This document shows, in pieces, positions 49,537 to 59,218 of a DNA stretch of 64,000 nucleotides. The position numbers and the translations under genes were made by a program. Within the stretch, counting starts at the first letter, position 1, and each line of letters starts with the position of its first letter. The stretch spans positions 39,797,821 to 39,861,820 of the forward strand of contig OX243811.1 in NCBI GenBank assembly GCA_945859605.1, given 5' to 3'. The notes beneath the pieces were generated by a model. It worked only from the letters and a program-made list of their open reading frames with translations, did no database searches and was not told the origin of the DNA. This DNA comes from Lumbricus rubellus (Eukaryota; Annelida; Clitellata; Crassiclitellata; Lumbricidae).

Positions 49537-51239
49537 TCTGAAGAAAATAAACAGCAGCACACAAATTTTCGACCTCAGTAAAACAAAAGTATCTATGAAA
49601 AATATACAGATAAGGATAAGTAGAAGGATGGATGGATGGACAAGATGGAAGAAAATACAGATGGATGATGCATGCATCATTGCATCAAGAACTTTTTCAA
49701 TAAAGACTTCCAAGTACCAATCAAAAATTTAGACCTAACAGGAAGGGTAAATTGATCTACTGGCAGGATCACACCTGACCTGACAACAAACAATCTTTTA
49801 ATCAGAATCTTGAGATTTCTGCAGCAACCAGAAAACCAGCGCATTCACAATATGCCCATCGAAATCGCAATCAGTGCCAATCACTATGGTAAACTCTGCA
49901 CTTCTACAGCGCCCACAAAAGCAAAGTCGCAAGAACTAGTTTATTCACCAGGCTCAATCAAAATAAAGTCGATAGGCAGTATGATCAATCAAGTAAGTTG
50001 ATCAATTCGGTTATACCTGGGTTAAGCTCTACATGGGGTTGTTGAGTGCTGTCATAATCACGAGGAGTAAATCCAAAAAGTAGATCTAGATCAGTTATGG
50101 CTGTGGAGCAATTTGAAAACTTTAATGAAATAATGTGACAAAGGGTCAAGTGGTGGAGTGAAAGATTAGTGGGTTGAGCGAAGTGGCTCAGTAATGACTG
50201 ACAACTTAGGTAGGATGGGCTGCAGTATACATGTTATAGGCAACTATTCAATTCGTTCTGGTATTTTAAGCAAGTGGAGTGACAGCAGTGTGATATAATG
50301 GTGGTGGAACCTTAGTAACAAACAAAAACCAAGTATTAAGTATAGTTTTGTGGACACAGTGGTGTAGTGGTGGGTTCGGTACCTTGGAGCCGGAGGGTTC
50401 CAGGTTCGAATCTGCCTCAAGCCACCGTGTAGGAACCCTGAGCGAGTCCTTCACTTGCAATTGCTAGCGTGCTTCGGCGTTAAACTCAAATGCAGTGTCC
50501 GCGCAGTAGTCGGGACCGCCTATGAGTAGTGAGCTTGAAGAGGCGAGCGCTATAGAAAGTGCGATAAATAAAGTAAAATAAATAGATTATAAAGAGTGAA
50601 GTTATCCCGTTTAGCTTGAACCTGCCTAGTCTGGACTTGGCTTGATATAGCGCTTGGTGTAGGCTGGTCTCTCTTTTGTACAGCACTGTGAAATAGTGAG
50701 ACTTGCAGTAATTTTACATTACACGCGCAAGACTTAGTGTTGATCGCAGCTGTAACTGAATTGACTGCTATCGCACTTCGCTCGCCGTGAACAGGATGAG
50801 AATTGATATTTACACCGATTAATCGACTTACCTCTTGTTCTAAAGGTTACAATTTTATAATAGAAATGCAGCGACACACATAAAATTGCAAAATGTGCTG
50901 TTTTAGGAATTATCGTAAATTAAATTTGACAATTTTTCTCTCCTTTCCGAGAGGCGTGGGCGAATTAGGTCAGACCTGCGCAACGTTGACAACAACGTAA
51001 CTAGGTCAACGTAATCGTATGCGTATTATCGTAGCCTAAGGCCTAATTTAGCGTTTAGAAGCTACAATTTTCTACAACACTTATGCTTTACGCCAAGCCT
51101 ACTCTGACGCTAAGCGCTTATTCACAAACGCTTTGTCTTATCAGATACCCAAAACATCGGTCCTGTAAGCAAAGATTTTTTGGGAACTTAGGCTAATTAA
51201 AGGTCTTTGCTGTAGACCTTGCTGTAGGCCTATATATTA
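49537..51239. promoter_or_regulatory. Rab3 5' flank, with probable untranslated first exon
   Basis: Coding exon 1 has an acceptor at 49538, so the promoter lies at higher coordinates. The CpG-richer stretch around 50730-51010 is a plausible site, beyond the SINE at 50350. No first-exon donor can be fixed from sequence alone. Confidence 0.35.
50350..50585 (+). mobile_element. tRNA-derived SINE, family A, full length
   Basis: Box A-like GTGGTGTAGTGGTGGG and box B GGTTCGAATCT, then body CGAGTCCTTCACTTGCAATT and tail GAGCTTGAAGAGGCG with GAGCGCTATAGAAAGTGCG, ending in an A/T-rich AATAAA tract. Compare 52597 and 20392. Confidence 0.88.
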
Positions 51240-51452
51240 TAAGGGTTTAATAAAATGTGGCAGGACCAATTAATATGCATCGATGGGCAGGACGGTCATG
51301 GACGGTGTTCTAATTAAGTTCCTAGCTGGCACTTATTTTCAAATCTCTATGCCGTCAGCACCCTTGAAAATTTCAGGGACGTCCTGCATGTGGCACTTCT
51401 TTTGGAAAGGTAAGGGGCGTCCAGGCACTTTTTTAACACTTTTAGCACTGGG
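51240..51452 (+). mobile_element. Diverged copy of the CAGxGCTTA hAT MITE
   Basis: Shares GGCAGGACGGTCATGGACGG, GGCACTTATTTTCAAAT and AAGGGGCGTCCAGGCACTT with the 51511 and 55182 copies and ends TTAGCACTG. The left end is degraded and I see no target duplication, so the borders are approximate. Confidence 0.65.
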
Positions 51453-51510
51453 TCCAGTACACTCAGTAGGCCTAGGCCTATAGTCTCGAGGTCTGAGTCG
51501 GGGCTATAGG

Positions 51511-51845
51511 CAGGGCTTAAAGTGTGGCAGGACGGTCATGGACGGCGTTCAGGCACTTATTTTGAAATATCTATGCCGTCCTGCCACCATGGGCGGAGTT
51601 TATCAGGGGCTAGGGGGGGCTAAGCCCCCCCCCCCCCCCCCAAGAAGGCCCAGATTCAAAATTTTTACCATGAAAATGGTATCCTTTTTCGGGGTTAGCC
51701 CCTCTAAGAAGGCCCAAACTCGGGGTTAGCCCTCCCAAGAACGGAATCCAAACTCCGCCCATGCCTGCCACTTATTTGGCCAGCACACACTGAAAACATG
51801 AGGATCGTCCAGGCACTTCTTTTTTACACTTTAGGCTAAGCACTG
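51511..51845. mobile_element. hAT MITE carrying a nested hAT MITE
   Basis: Starts CAGGGCTTAAAGTGTGG and ends GGCTAAGCACTG. 8-bp duplication GCTATAGG at 51503-51510 and 51846-51853. Interior has GACGGTCATGGACGGCGTTC and GGCACTTATTTT words shared with 11030, 51240 and 55182. Confidence 0.92.
51588..51763. mobile_element. hAT MITE nested in the 51511 element, 176 bp
   Basis: 14-bp perfect inverted ends CATGGGCGGAGTTT and AAACTCCGCCCATG. 8-bp duplication CCTGCCAC at 51580-51587 and 51764-51771. Contains a G run followed by a C run of about 18. Confidence 0.94.
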
Positions 51846-52596
51846 GCTATAGGGCAAACTCTGCCTAGCCTAATATTCTTGAAGAGGTGATCATTATAAT
51901 CTGGAGTCGAAAGCCTGTAGAGGTGATATATAGCTATAGGGTATAGTTCCAAAAACACGGTCAAAAAGTGAAAAAATCACGGCCTACTTTTGCAAAAATC
52001 CAAAAATTCACGGCACCGTGATTCACGGTGCCGCGAAATTTTTCCCAGTCACAATTTCTGTATTAAGTCGATTTTTATTTTTAAATTTAGCATAAACGAG
52101 TATTTATGAATAAATATTCATTTGTCAGCGACGTAATTCGATCACTCCCCCAAACAGAAATTCATACATTAATTTAATGGCTCCGCACAGAAAATCTTAT
52201 AGGCCTATGAATTTAATGGTTCCGCGCTGTTTTTGTCGTGGGCGCCATTTTTCACGTGTTTTTTAAATAAAAAAGTGCTGAAAATGTGAAAAATCACGGA
52301 AAATCACGGTAGGCCTAAAAGGCAAAATTCACGGAAATCACGGCAAAAGGCGCAATTCACGGTTTTCGTGATTTCCGTAAATTCGTGATTTTTCTGACTA
52401 CCCTAGTGATATAGGCCTAGGTAGGCCTAGAGTAGCATAGAGCAGGTAGGCCTAATCGTTGGTGAGTGGTGGTTTCTTCCGTAGGAACAGCTAGAGGACG
52501 CTTTCTGTAAGTTAGGGGCCTGTTGGAACGTCCGAGTGGGGAATTAAGAGCCGGAAGACGGGTCCCAGTTATGGCTGTGGAGCAATTTGAAAATTT

Positions 52597-52795
52597 GGGG
52601 CGCGGTGGTCTAGTGGTGGCGTCGTTGCTTTGGAGCCGGAAGGTCCGAGGTTCGAATCCACCTCCCCGCGTAAGGACCTTGGGCAAGTCCTTCACTTACA
52701 ATTGCTCAGCGCTTCGGCGTGAAACTCCGATGCAGTGTCCGCTCTGCATCGGGAGCGCCTCTGAGTAGAGATAGCTTGAAGGGGCGCAATAACAA
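52597..52795 (+). mobile_element. tRNA-derived SINE, family A, full length
   Basis: GGTGGTCTAGTGGTGG (box A), GAGGTTCGAATCC (box B), GGCAAGTCCTTCACTTACAA body, tail GGGAGCGCCTCTGAGTAG then AACAAGTGCACATACAAAC. Best-preserved copy. Confidence 0.92.
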
Positions 52796-52965
52796 GTGCA
52801 CATACAAACAAGAAAGGTAGGGGGCGTCCAGGCACTTTCTGACAAAATTCTGGCGACCTTTTTTAGTCATCCGTCCAAAATCTTCACAAATGTTGGGTCT
52901 GCTTGCCCAAAAACCAGACTTGCCCGAAATTTGGGGGGGATTTGCCCCCCGACCCCTCCAGCTTA

Positions 52966-53889
52966 GTTATAGTAAGCGGGTCCCTATGTGTTGGTTAGGG
53001 TCAGGTTAGGCATCGTGAGGGTCGGTTAGGTTCAGGTTAGGCACATGGGCGCCCGCAGAAATTTTTTCAGGGGGGGGGCAAAAAATTTTCGATGGTCACA
53101 GTTGTCGTAAATGTTTTAGTAACAAGAGCTTGAAAAATGCAAAGCTGGAAATTAAGAGTACGAGTATTTTTTAATGAGGTTTCCTAATGCAAAATTTTTC
53201 AATTTCATTTTGTGTATCAGCTTTAATATGAATAATTTCTTTAGCGCGAAGAAAAAAAATTAAAAAGTAGATGTTAAATGTGGGTTTCTGAAGCGGCACT
53301 GTAATATTATAAGTCCATTGAATGAATGAATGAATAAGTGAACAAAAAAATAGGTGTAAGTTTTCAAGGTGCAAGTGTTCCTCTAGCTAGGCCTACTTCT
53401 ATTGATAGCCTACTTAATTTTGTGCATTTGTGAAAGGTAAAGGTTGCATGACAGCGAGATTCCAATCAAGTAGGCCATAATCGATAGAAAAATACTATTT
53501 GCAAGGGCGCCTGCCGACGGGTTAACAGCCAATGGTCACTGTTCCAGCTTTTAACAAGATGTTGATTATGCAAGGCAGAAAATTAAGAGCATGTTTATAT
53601 CTACAGAGATTTCTAAACATAGGTTTCTGGCATTCACTGTGTGTATCATTCGTATCATTAGTGCTTTAATGCGAAAAAATATGTTAAAAACCCATAAGTG
53701 GTAGTTAAAAAAAGAAATTTTCCATTTTCCAGGGGGGGGCAAGTGCCCCCCCTTGCCCCTATGTGCGGGCGCCCATGGTTAGGCATCGTGAGGGTCGGTT
53801 AGGTCAGGTTAGGCATCGTGAGGGTCGGTTATGGTTAGGGATAGGGTTAGTGCAGTCATTCGTTAACATAGGGACCCGCTTACTATAAC
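52966..53889. mobile_element. TA-flanked inverted-repeat element with telomere-like core
   Basis: Ends GTTATAGTAAGCGGGTCCCT and its inverse, bordered by TA on both sides (Tc1/mariner-like). The original element is about 182 bp once the nested 734-bp insert and one duplication copy are removed. The core repeats GGTTAGG units and is shared with the 9722 element. Confidence 0.75.
53044..53777. mobile_element. hAT non-autonomous element, 734 bp, nested
   Basis: Inverted ends CATGGGCGCCCGCA and TGCGGGCGCCCATG. 8-bp duplication GTTAGGCA at 53036-53043 and 53778-53785. Inserted in the element at 52966-53889. G-rich and C-rich blocks (GGGGGGGGCAA, TTGCCCC) sit near the ends. Confidence 0.94.
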
Positions 53890-54140
53890 TATGCCGGCTC
53901 CTCCTATGCCCTCAGCAATTTTTCTAGAGTTATTATTGTCACACTGTCTAATCTGAGTAATCTCACCCGGTCAATTAAATGAAAAAAGGAGCATGCTGGC
54001 GAAAAGAGCAAAAGGTAGCCTAACGATTTCGCGCCCCGTATTATAAGGCCTACATAGGGCCGGTGGACTTGCTTTGTAGGCTGCTATTAGCGCCGATTAG
54101 GCCTATTGCAATTAAGCTATCTGTTCTGTTAGTAGGCTAG

Positions 54141-54632
54141 TTAAGATTTATGTAGGCCTATTCTGTGTTCTGAGATCTTGTAAATTGTTTCAACTGCATA
54201 ATTGTGCACTATAACCGGTTGCGGTTTGTCAACCGGATTGTTCAATAAACGAAAATTTTTATTATTAATTTTTATTAATGTTAACGACCGAAGCTCGCTT
54301 CTGGAAACAGTAGATTCACAAAAACGTAGCCTAGGCAAAGCTTGGAACGTGCGCGCTCTGATGCAACGGCGGAAGTAAGTCGTCTGCGAGACTGCGACTC
54401 TGCGTTGATCCGTGTTGCTCGTGAAACGGTCACATAACAGTATTAATATTATTATGCCTATGAGAGAAATCGATTTTAAAGTTACGATTTTAGAAATCAA
54501 CTTCGACGCACGAGGTAAAAGACTAAACAGACTTTCTGAGTGTTGTGCATAGTGGCTCTGTGAGTCTGTGACTGCATGGCGTCTGCAGTTATAATGCATA
54601 GGCCTAATTGAAAATCGTAGGCTAATCGTCAT
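54141..54632 (-). other. Unassigned 163-codon open frame
   Basis: Longest non-repetitive open stretch outside the two genes. The translation has a short hydrophobic run (SLIGIIILILLC) but no recognisable domain, and TAGGCCTA words (54153, 54598) typical of surrounding repeats fall inside it. I take it as probably non-coding. Confidence 0.15.
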
Positions 54633-54641
54633 CCTAGGCTA

Positions 54642-54832
54642 TTCATTCATTCATTCATTCATTCATTCATTCATTCATTCATTCGGACATTTATATAGCG
54701 CTCCTTCAAGTAAAAACCTACTCAGAGGCGCTCCCGACTCCAGCGTGGAAATTACTTAAGCGCTAGGCTGCTTGAAGTCTAAACGCGAAGCACCAGCATA
54801 TTCATGAACGCTGCATCAAAGCAGAAGAGTTG
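54642..54832 (-). mobile_element. SINE/LINE 3' tail, minus orientation, with (ATTC)n end
   Basis: (ATTC)n at 54642-54684, then TATATAGCGCTCCTTCAAG and CTACTCAGAGGCGCTCCCGA, the family-A tail; the body past about 54760 has diverged and the tRNA head is absent. Confidence 0.7.
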
Positions 54833-55181
54833 GTAAACTTTTGGTAAAGATGCCAAGTGAAGAACTGGCCTATGATTGTCAGAAGACCATGGACATGGGC
54901 TAGCAGTTGGCAGCCAACGTCGTAGGCTAAGTACTCTCAATATAATTATTATTGACTTCGTGAGGATAATGGTCGGTTTTGGTTTTCGGTTAGGCCTATA
55001 GTGTCGTCATTAGGTAAAATGTCAAAAACTGTCCGCAGCAGAAGTAATTTCTGCATGCGTTGCGTGGCGGAATCTTCCGCCACAGAAACATTATGTAGGC
55101 CTACAGTTTAGAGAACGTTAATCAATTATGTAGTATTATGACACCATATTTTCTAGCCTTGACATCTGCATGACTTACAAG

Positions 55182-55365
55182 CAGTAGGGCCTACTAAAAG
55201 TGTAAAAAAGATGTGCCTGGACGCCCCTTACCTTTCCAAAAGAAGTGCCAGAACGCCCCTTACATTTTCATGTGTGCTGGCCAAATAAGTGGCAGGACGG
55301 CATAGAGATTTGAAAATAAGTGCCAGGACGCCGTCCATGACCGTCCTGCCACACTTAAGCCCTAG
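55182..55365 (-). mobile_element. CAGxGCTTA hAT MITE, minus orientation
   Basis: Inverse-orientation copy: on the minus strand it runs from AGGGCTTAAGTGTGGCAGG to TTTTTACACTTTTAGTAGG. Retains the segment (GCCACTTATTTGGCCAGC) that is interrupted in the 51511 copy, confirming that insertion. No clear target duplication. Confidence 0.7.
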
Positions 55366-55735
55366 CTTAATTTCGGAATAAGGAATGTGGGGCCCTGTTC
55401 GGGAAATTTTTGCGGATGAAAATTTTTTGGGAAAATCATACCAATTCATCCGCCAAAAAAGTTGATGACCTTTTTTGTTTTTTTAGTCATCCGGCGAAAT
55501 TCGGGAAATTAGTCGTTTCGTCGAAATTTGCTCAAAATTTTTTTCTCGCATTTGTGGGGGCCCCCTAAAGTGTGGAAAGTGTGGGGCCCTGTTCGGCCGA
55601 ACATGTTGAACATGCCTTAATCCGGCCCTGGCTGCTTACAAGTACCTTTTCATTGTCTTGTGTTTAGTTAGAAGATATTGTGTGATTTTAAATTTCGTCC
55701 TCCTGCACTCTTTCCTATGCCCATTGACGGTCAGG

Positions 55736-56230
55736 CCTGCCGACAGAAATTTCGGGCCCCTAGGCAGAGCAGTCACGGGCCCCAAACTATATATTTAAAC
55801 TTTCTGAGCAAATTTAAACAAAACAAATAGAAATGACTAAAGTACAGGTGTTCGTATAGCTAATGTACGTATAATATTATATAGGTCCTATTTACGATTT
55901 TTTAAAATCAATTCTTGATATTAAGAAATAAAATGTCTAATTTATTATTTATGGAAAGACTCAACTTTTCTGGATTTAGGCCTATTTAACTGTGCACAGC
56001 AAAATCGTTAAATATAGCCTATACTTGTAGTTCAAAAATTTTGGAAGATCATATTCAAATGCAAGAATTGCAAGCGCAAGACCATTCATCCTGTCATGCT
56101 TCATGGAAGATTGTTGAATACGGGTACTTTTAATTTGCTTGAATTTGCTGAAAGATCTTTCAGCTTCCGCGACAGTTGCACGTCTTGATGGCAGAGTGCC
56201 AATATCAAATCCAAGCCTTTCTACACTGTT
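55736..56230 (-). pseudogene. hAT transposase remnant (dimerisation domain)
   Basis: Minus-strand reading of about 56215 to 56030 gives ATVAEAERSFSKFKQIKS then RMNGLALAIL, the C-terminal hAT dimerisation signature. Downstream on that strand the sequence reaches a CAGGCCTGCCGACAG / GGGCCCCTAGGCAG end at 55736, similar to the 32111 element. The upstream transposase and 5' end are not found; stops break the frame on both sides. Confidence 0.8.
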
Positions 56231-56962
56231 TCTTTAATTATTTTGGTATTTTCATAAGTTTGATTTATTATGTCGTCTTTTGGAATTACGATACTAACAC
56301 CACAAACTTCATGTTCATTAATTCGATTATATTCATCATGCACGTTTAATTCACTAAGCTTATAGGCCTAAAATCAATCGTAGTATAGGTATAGGAGTGA
56401 TTTATCTACTAGCGAGTGAATTGAATAAATTTCCGGACTTTATGCGAAAGTTATCTCTATCACGCTCCAAAATAAACCTGATGACTTATTTTTTAAAGAT
56501 TTATTATGAGTAGACTTTCCTGTTATGTGCTTTTGCACAAGATTCTTTTTGTTTAGGAGCGTTATAAATGACAATTTAATAATAATAATAATAACAAAAA
56601 TAATAAATAATAATAAAAATAAATTTATGAATTTAGACCCTAACCAAAAAGCCTGTAGATTGGATTTGGTTGAGGGTTGTCTGCTCAGCTTGAAAAGCTG
56701 AATAGGTGATAATTAAAACGAGTAAATAATTAAGATGAGTAAGGTCATACAAGGTCATTAAAAATCTGGAGAACTAAGACAGGCTTTTGAACAACAGGTG
56801 TTTAAGGTACAGGTCAATGATAAATACTGCCTTGCCTTACTGCCAGGTTGCAAACTACCCAAATCTTGGAATTCACATGATGATGTGATTCAGTATTCCT
56901 CAGGACTTTGTCTGTTGACCACCATTTGTGTACAGAATTGCCATCCAGTCTGCCTGCATGTC

Positions 56963-57045
56963 TTAACCCTTTCCCGCCGGAATTGTTTTGATGCCTATCC
57001 TGTTTATTGGGTCATGGGTGACCCGATCCGGCGGGAAAGAGTTAA
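56963..57045. mobile_element. TTAA-bounded mini hairpin element
   Basis: TTAACCCTTTCCCGCCGGA and TCCGGCGGGAAAGAGTTAA, 83 bp, with a second small palindrome (GGGTCATGGGTGACCC) inside. Confidence 0.7.
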
Positions 57046-57662
57046 AACAGTTGAGAACCTTGCAGACCTAAGGGCACTGGGGATGGAATCATGCAAATGA
57101 GCACTTCCTAGTTATTTGAAACCCATACTCTTCTGTATGGTAACCATCTGTGAAAGACAGTTCCAGGAAAGTCTATTAGCATTATTACAGCAATTGAACC
57201 CTTTGCTGAATATGTACAGTGTGTACACGACTACACCAGGATATTGGCAAAAATCTTAGGGGGGGGGTTTGGGCCCACCCTTTATATGCATGAGCTGTAA
57301 GTAGGGCACCACCCCTATTAAAGCCTGCCTTGCATTCCCGACTCTCCTCTTCCTACAAATTTGCATGAGAATGTTTTGCAAAATATTTTTACGCTAGAGC
57401 ATTCTGTTTGAAAGCCTTTATCCGGAAGGACATAAATAAATGCAAACAAATGAACAAACAGAACCTGGACAAACTTTCAGACTTATAGCATAGATTATAT
57501 TGGATTGACCTCAGTTGTAATTGTGTTTTATGAAACTGATTAAACTCTTAGTCACTTTATGTTATAGTTTAAAATCAGTGTAGCATTATTTTGTATCTAT
57601 TTCAACCTCTTGCTTGCTGTTTGGAATGTAGGTGGTGTTAATTGTCTAATTTAGTTATTCAG

Positions 57663-57748
57663 GTGAAATCCTTGACGACTACCTGTGTGAGATCTTCGAC
57701 CACAACTTTTTTAATTTGAAGAAACGCCACACCATGTTAGGTCCCAAG
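57663..57748 (+). CDS. Possible isolated exon, no gene assigned
   Basis: A good acceptor (TTAGTTATTCAG) precedes 86 open bases ending CCCAAG/GTTAGG. With one incoming base the frame reads EILDDYLCEIFDHNF then NLKKRHTMLGPK. I could not find partner exons on this strand and do not recognise the family. It may be chance. Confidence 0.15.
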
Positions 57749-57799
57749 GTTAGGTTGTGGTAACCCAAGATTGAAATATCCTAACTAAACCACCTTCAT

Positions 57800-57940
57800 G
57801 AAGTGTGAAGTGATCCGCACCATCTCTAACACAGAGGCACATGGGATTATGCTCTAGCCACTAACTGGACCAGTTGGGTGGCTACAGTTGGGTGATGACT
57901 TCTGTTGTGCCATTAGCAAATGCATTGCAAAATATGGAGC
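57800..57940 (+). repeat. Duplicated block X, first copy
   Basis: Contains GTGATCCGCACCATCTCTAA, ACTAACTGGACCAGTTGGGT and TGATGACTTCTGTTGTGCCA. Nearly identical to 58940-59075. Confidence 0.92.
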
Positions 57941-58605
57941 TGCAGTTGATGATTGCCACTAATGAAATGAGACGTAATCTGTCTTCTTGAGTCAGTCTTG
58001 TTTAATAGAGAAGAATAATCAGCAAAAGATTGAAAGTTCTGACAAAAGGGGGGGGTAATCTTTGGTTACAGAGAAACATAATATGGGGAACAATTTGTTT
58101 TTACAGAGAAGAGGTTCATGAGGACCTGATTAGAAGGAAGAAGCAGTAGAGAATGAAAAAGAGGAAAGAGACGTGTAGGAAGAAAGGGAGGAGGAGGAGG
58201 ATTTGGTGATGGTAGTTGTTGGTGATACTAATGAGTTTCACAATAAAACAATGATTTATAATGTCATTATTGTTTGAACAATTATTTTATACACAGTGCA
58301 GCCGTTGACTCGAAGTCATTGGGGGGGGAGGGGGATATAAACCATTTAACAGGACCACCTGTAAAACAGAAATGCAGAAATAACCCATTGTCTAACTTAA
58401 TCCTTTCGTCCAAATGAAAACCCCTTGTAGAGCAGGCTATCTTCAGACCAGTTTCAAGACCTGATTGTAACCAATGCAACTTTTATTGTTGTTGGTTTGA
58501 GAATTGTCAATTTGTGACTTGTTGGCTGGGTATATACTTATATCTGAATTAGTGTTTTACAGGATCTTATTAGAAGTATAATCAGTATTATTCTTTGCCC
58601 TTATT

Positions 58606-58758
58606 GTTATTTTGTTGTTGCTGTGATTGTTATTGTTCGATGGCCTTTGTTATTTTTGTGGTGGTGGTGGTTTGTTAAAGAGAACAGTAGCAAGAGTGTG
58701 GTAGACATACTATGTCATGTGTCAAAATTTCTCTTTATGTTAGACTCTGTAGGTTGTT
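58606..58758 (+). repeat. Duplicated block Y, first copy
   Basis: Contains TTTGTTGTTGCTGTGATTGT, GTTCGATGGCCTTTGTTATT and GTGTGGTAGACATACTATG; repeated at 59079-59218. Confidence 0.92.
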
Positions 58759-58939
58759 CCTGATGCTGTTACCAAGTTCCTTTTGCAGAATTAACTAGGC
58801 TGCTGATAAAATTATGTAATCTGTCGATTTTTTTATGGTCTTGTCTGGTTGAGCTTAGAATGGCTCGGAGTTTCAGGTCCATGGAATAGGTTTGACTTCC
58901 AGATGTATGCCATTGCCAGAGAGTTGAAGCATAAAATTG

Positions 58940-59218
58940 AAGTGATCCGCACCATTTCTAACACAGAGGCACATGGGACCAATTTATGCTCTAACCACTA
59001 ACTGGACCAGTTGGGTGGCTACAGTTGGGTGATGACTTCTGTTGTGCCATTAGCATATGCATTGCAAAACATTGTTATTTTGTTGTTGCTGTGATTGTTA
59101 TTGTTCGATGGCCTTTGTTATTTTTGTGGTGGTTTGTTAAAGAGAACAGTAGCAAGAGTGTGGTAGACATACTATGTCATGTGTCAAAATTTCTCTTTAT
59201 GTTAGACTCTGTAGGTTG
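58940..59218 (+). repeat. Blocks X and Y, second copies, fused
   Basis: Copy of X (58940-59075) is followed directly by a copy of Y (59079-59218). The first copies are separated by about 670 bases. Confidence 0.9.

Noticed and set aside
50355..50425. tRNA-like segment with box A and box B
   Set aside because: The acceptor stem does not pair and the sequence continues into a SINE body, so it is a SINE head and not a tRNA gene. The same applies at 52597, 20560, 6690 and 62220.
56798..57100. 100-codon ORF
   Set aside because: Its second half is one of the TTAA hairpins, so the reading frame crosses a mobile element and has no domain.
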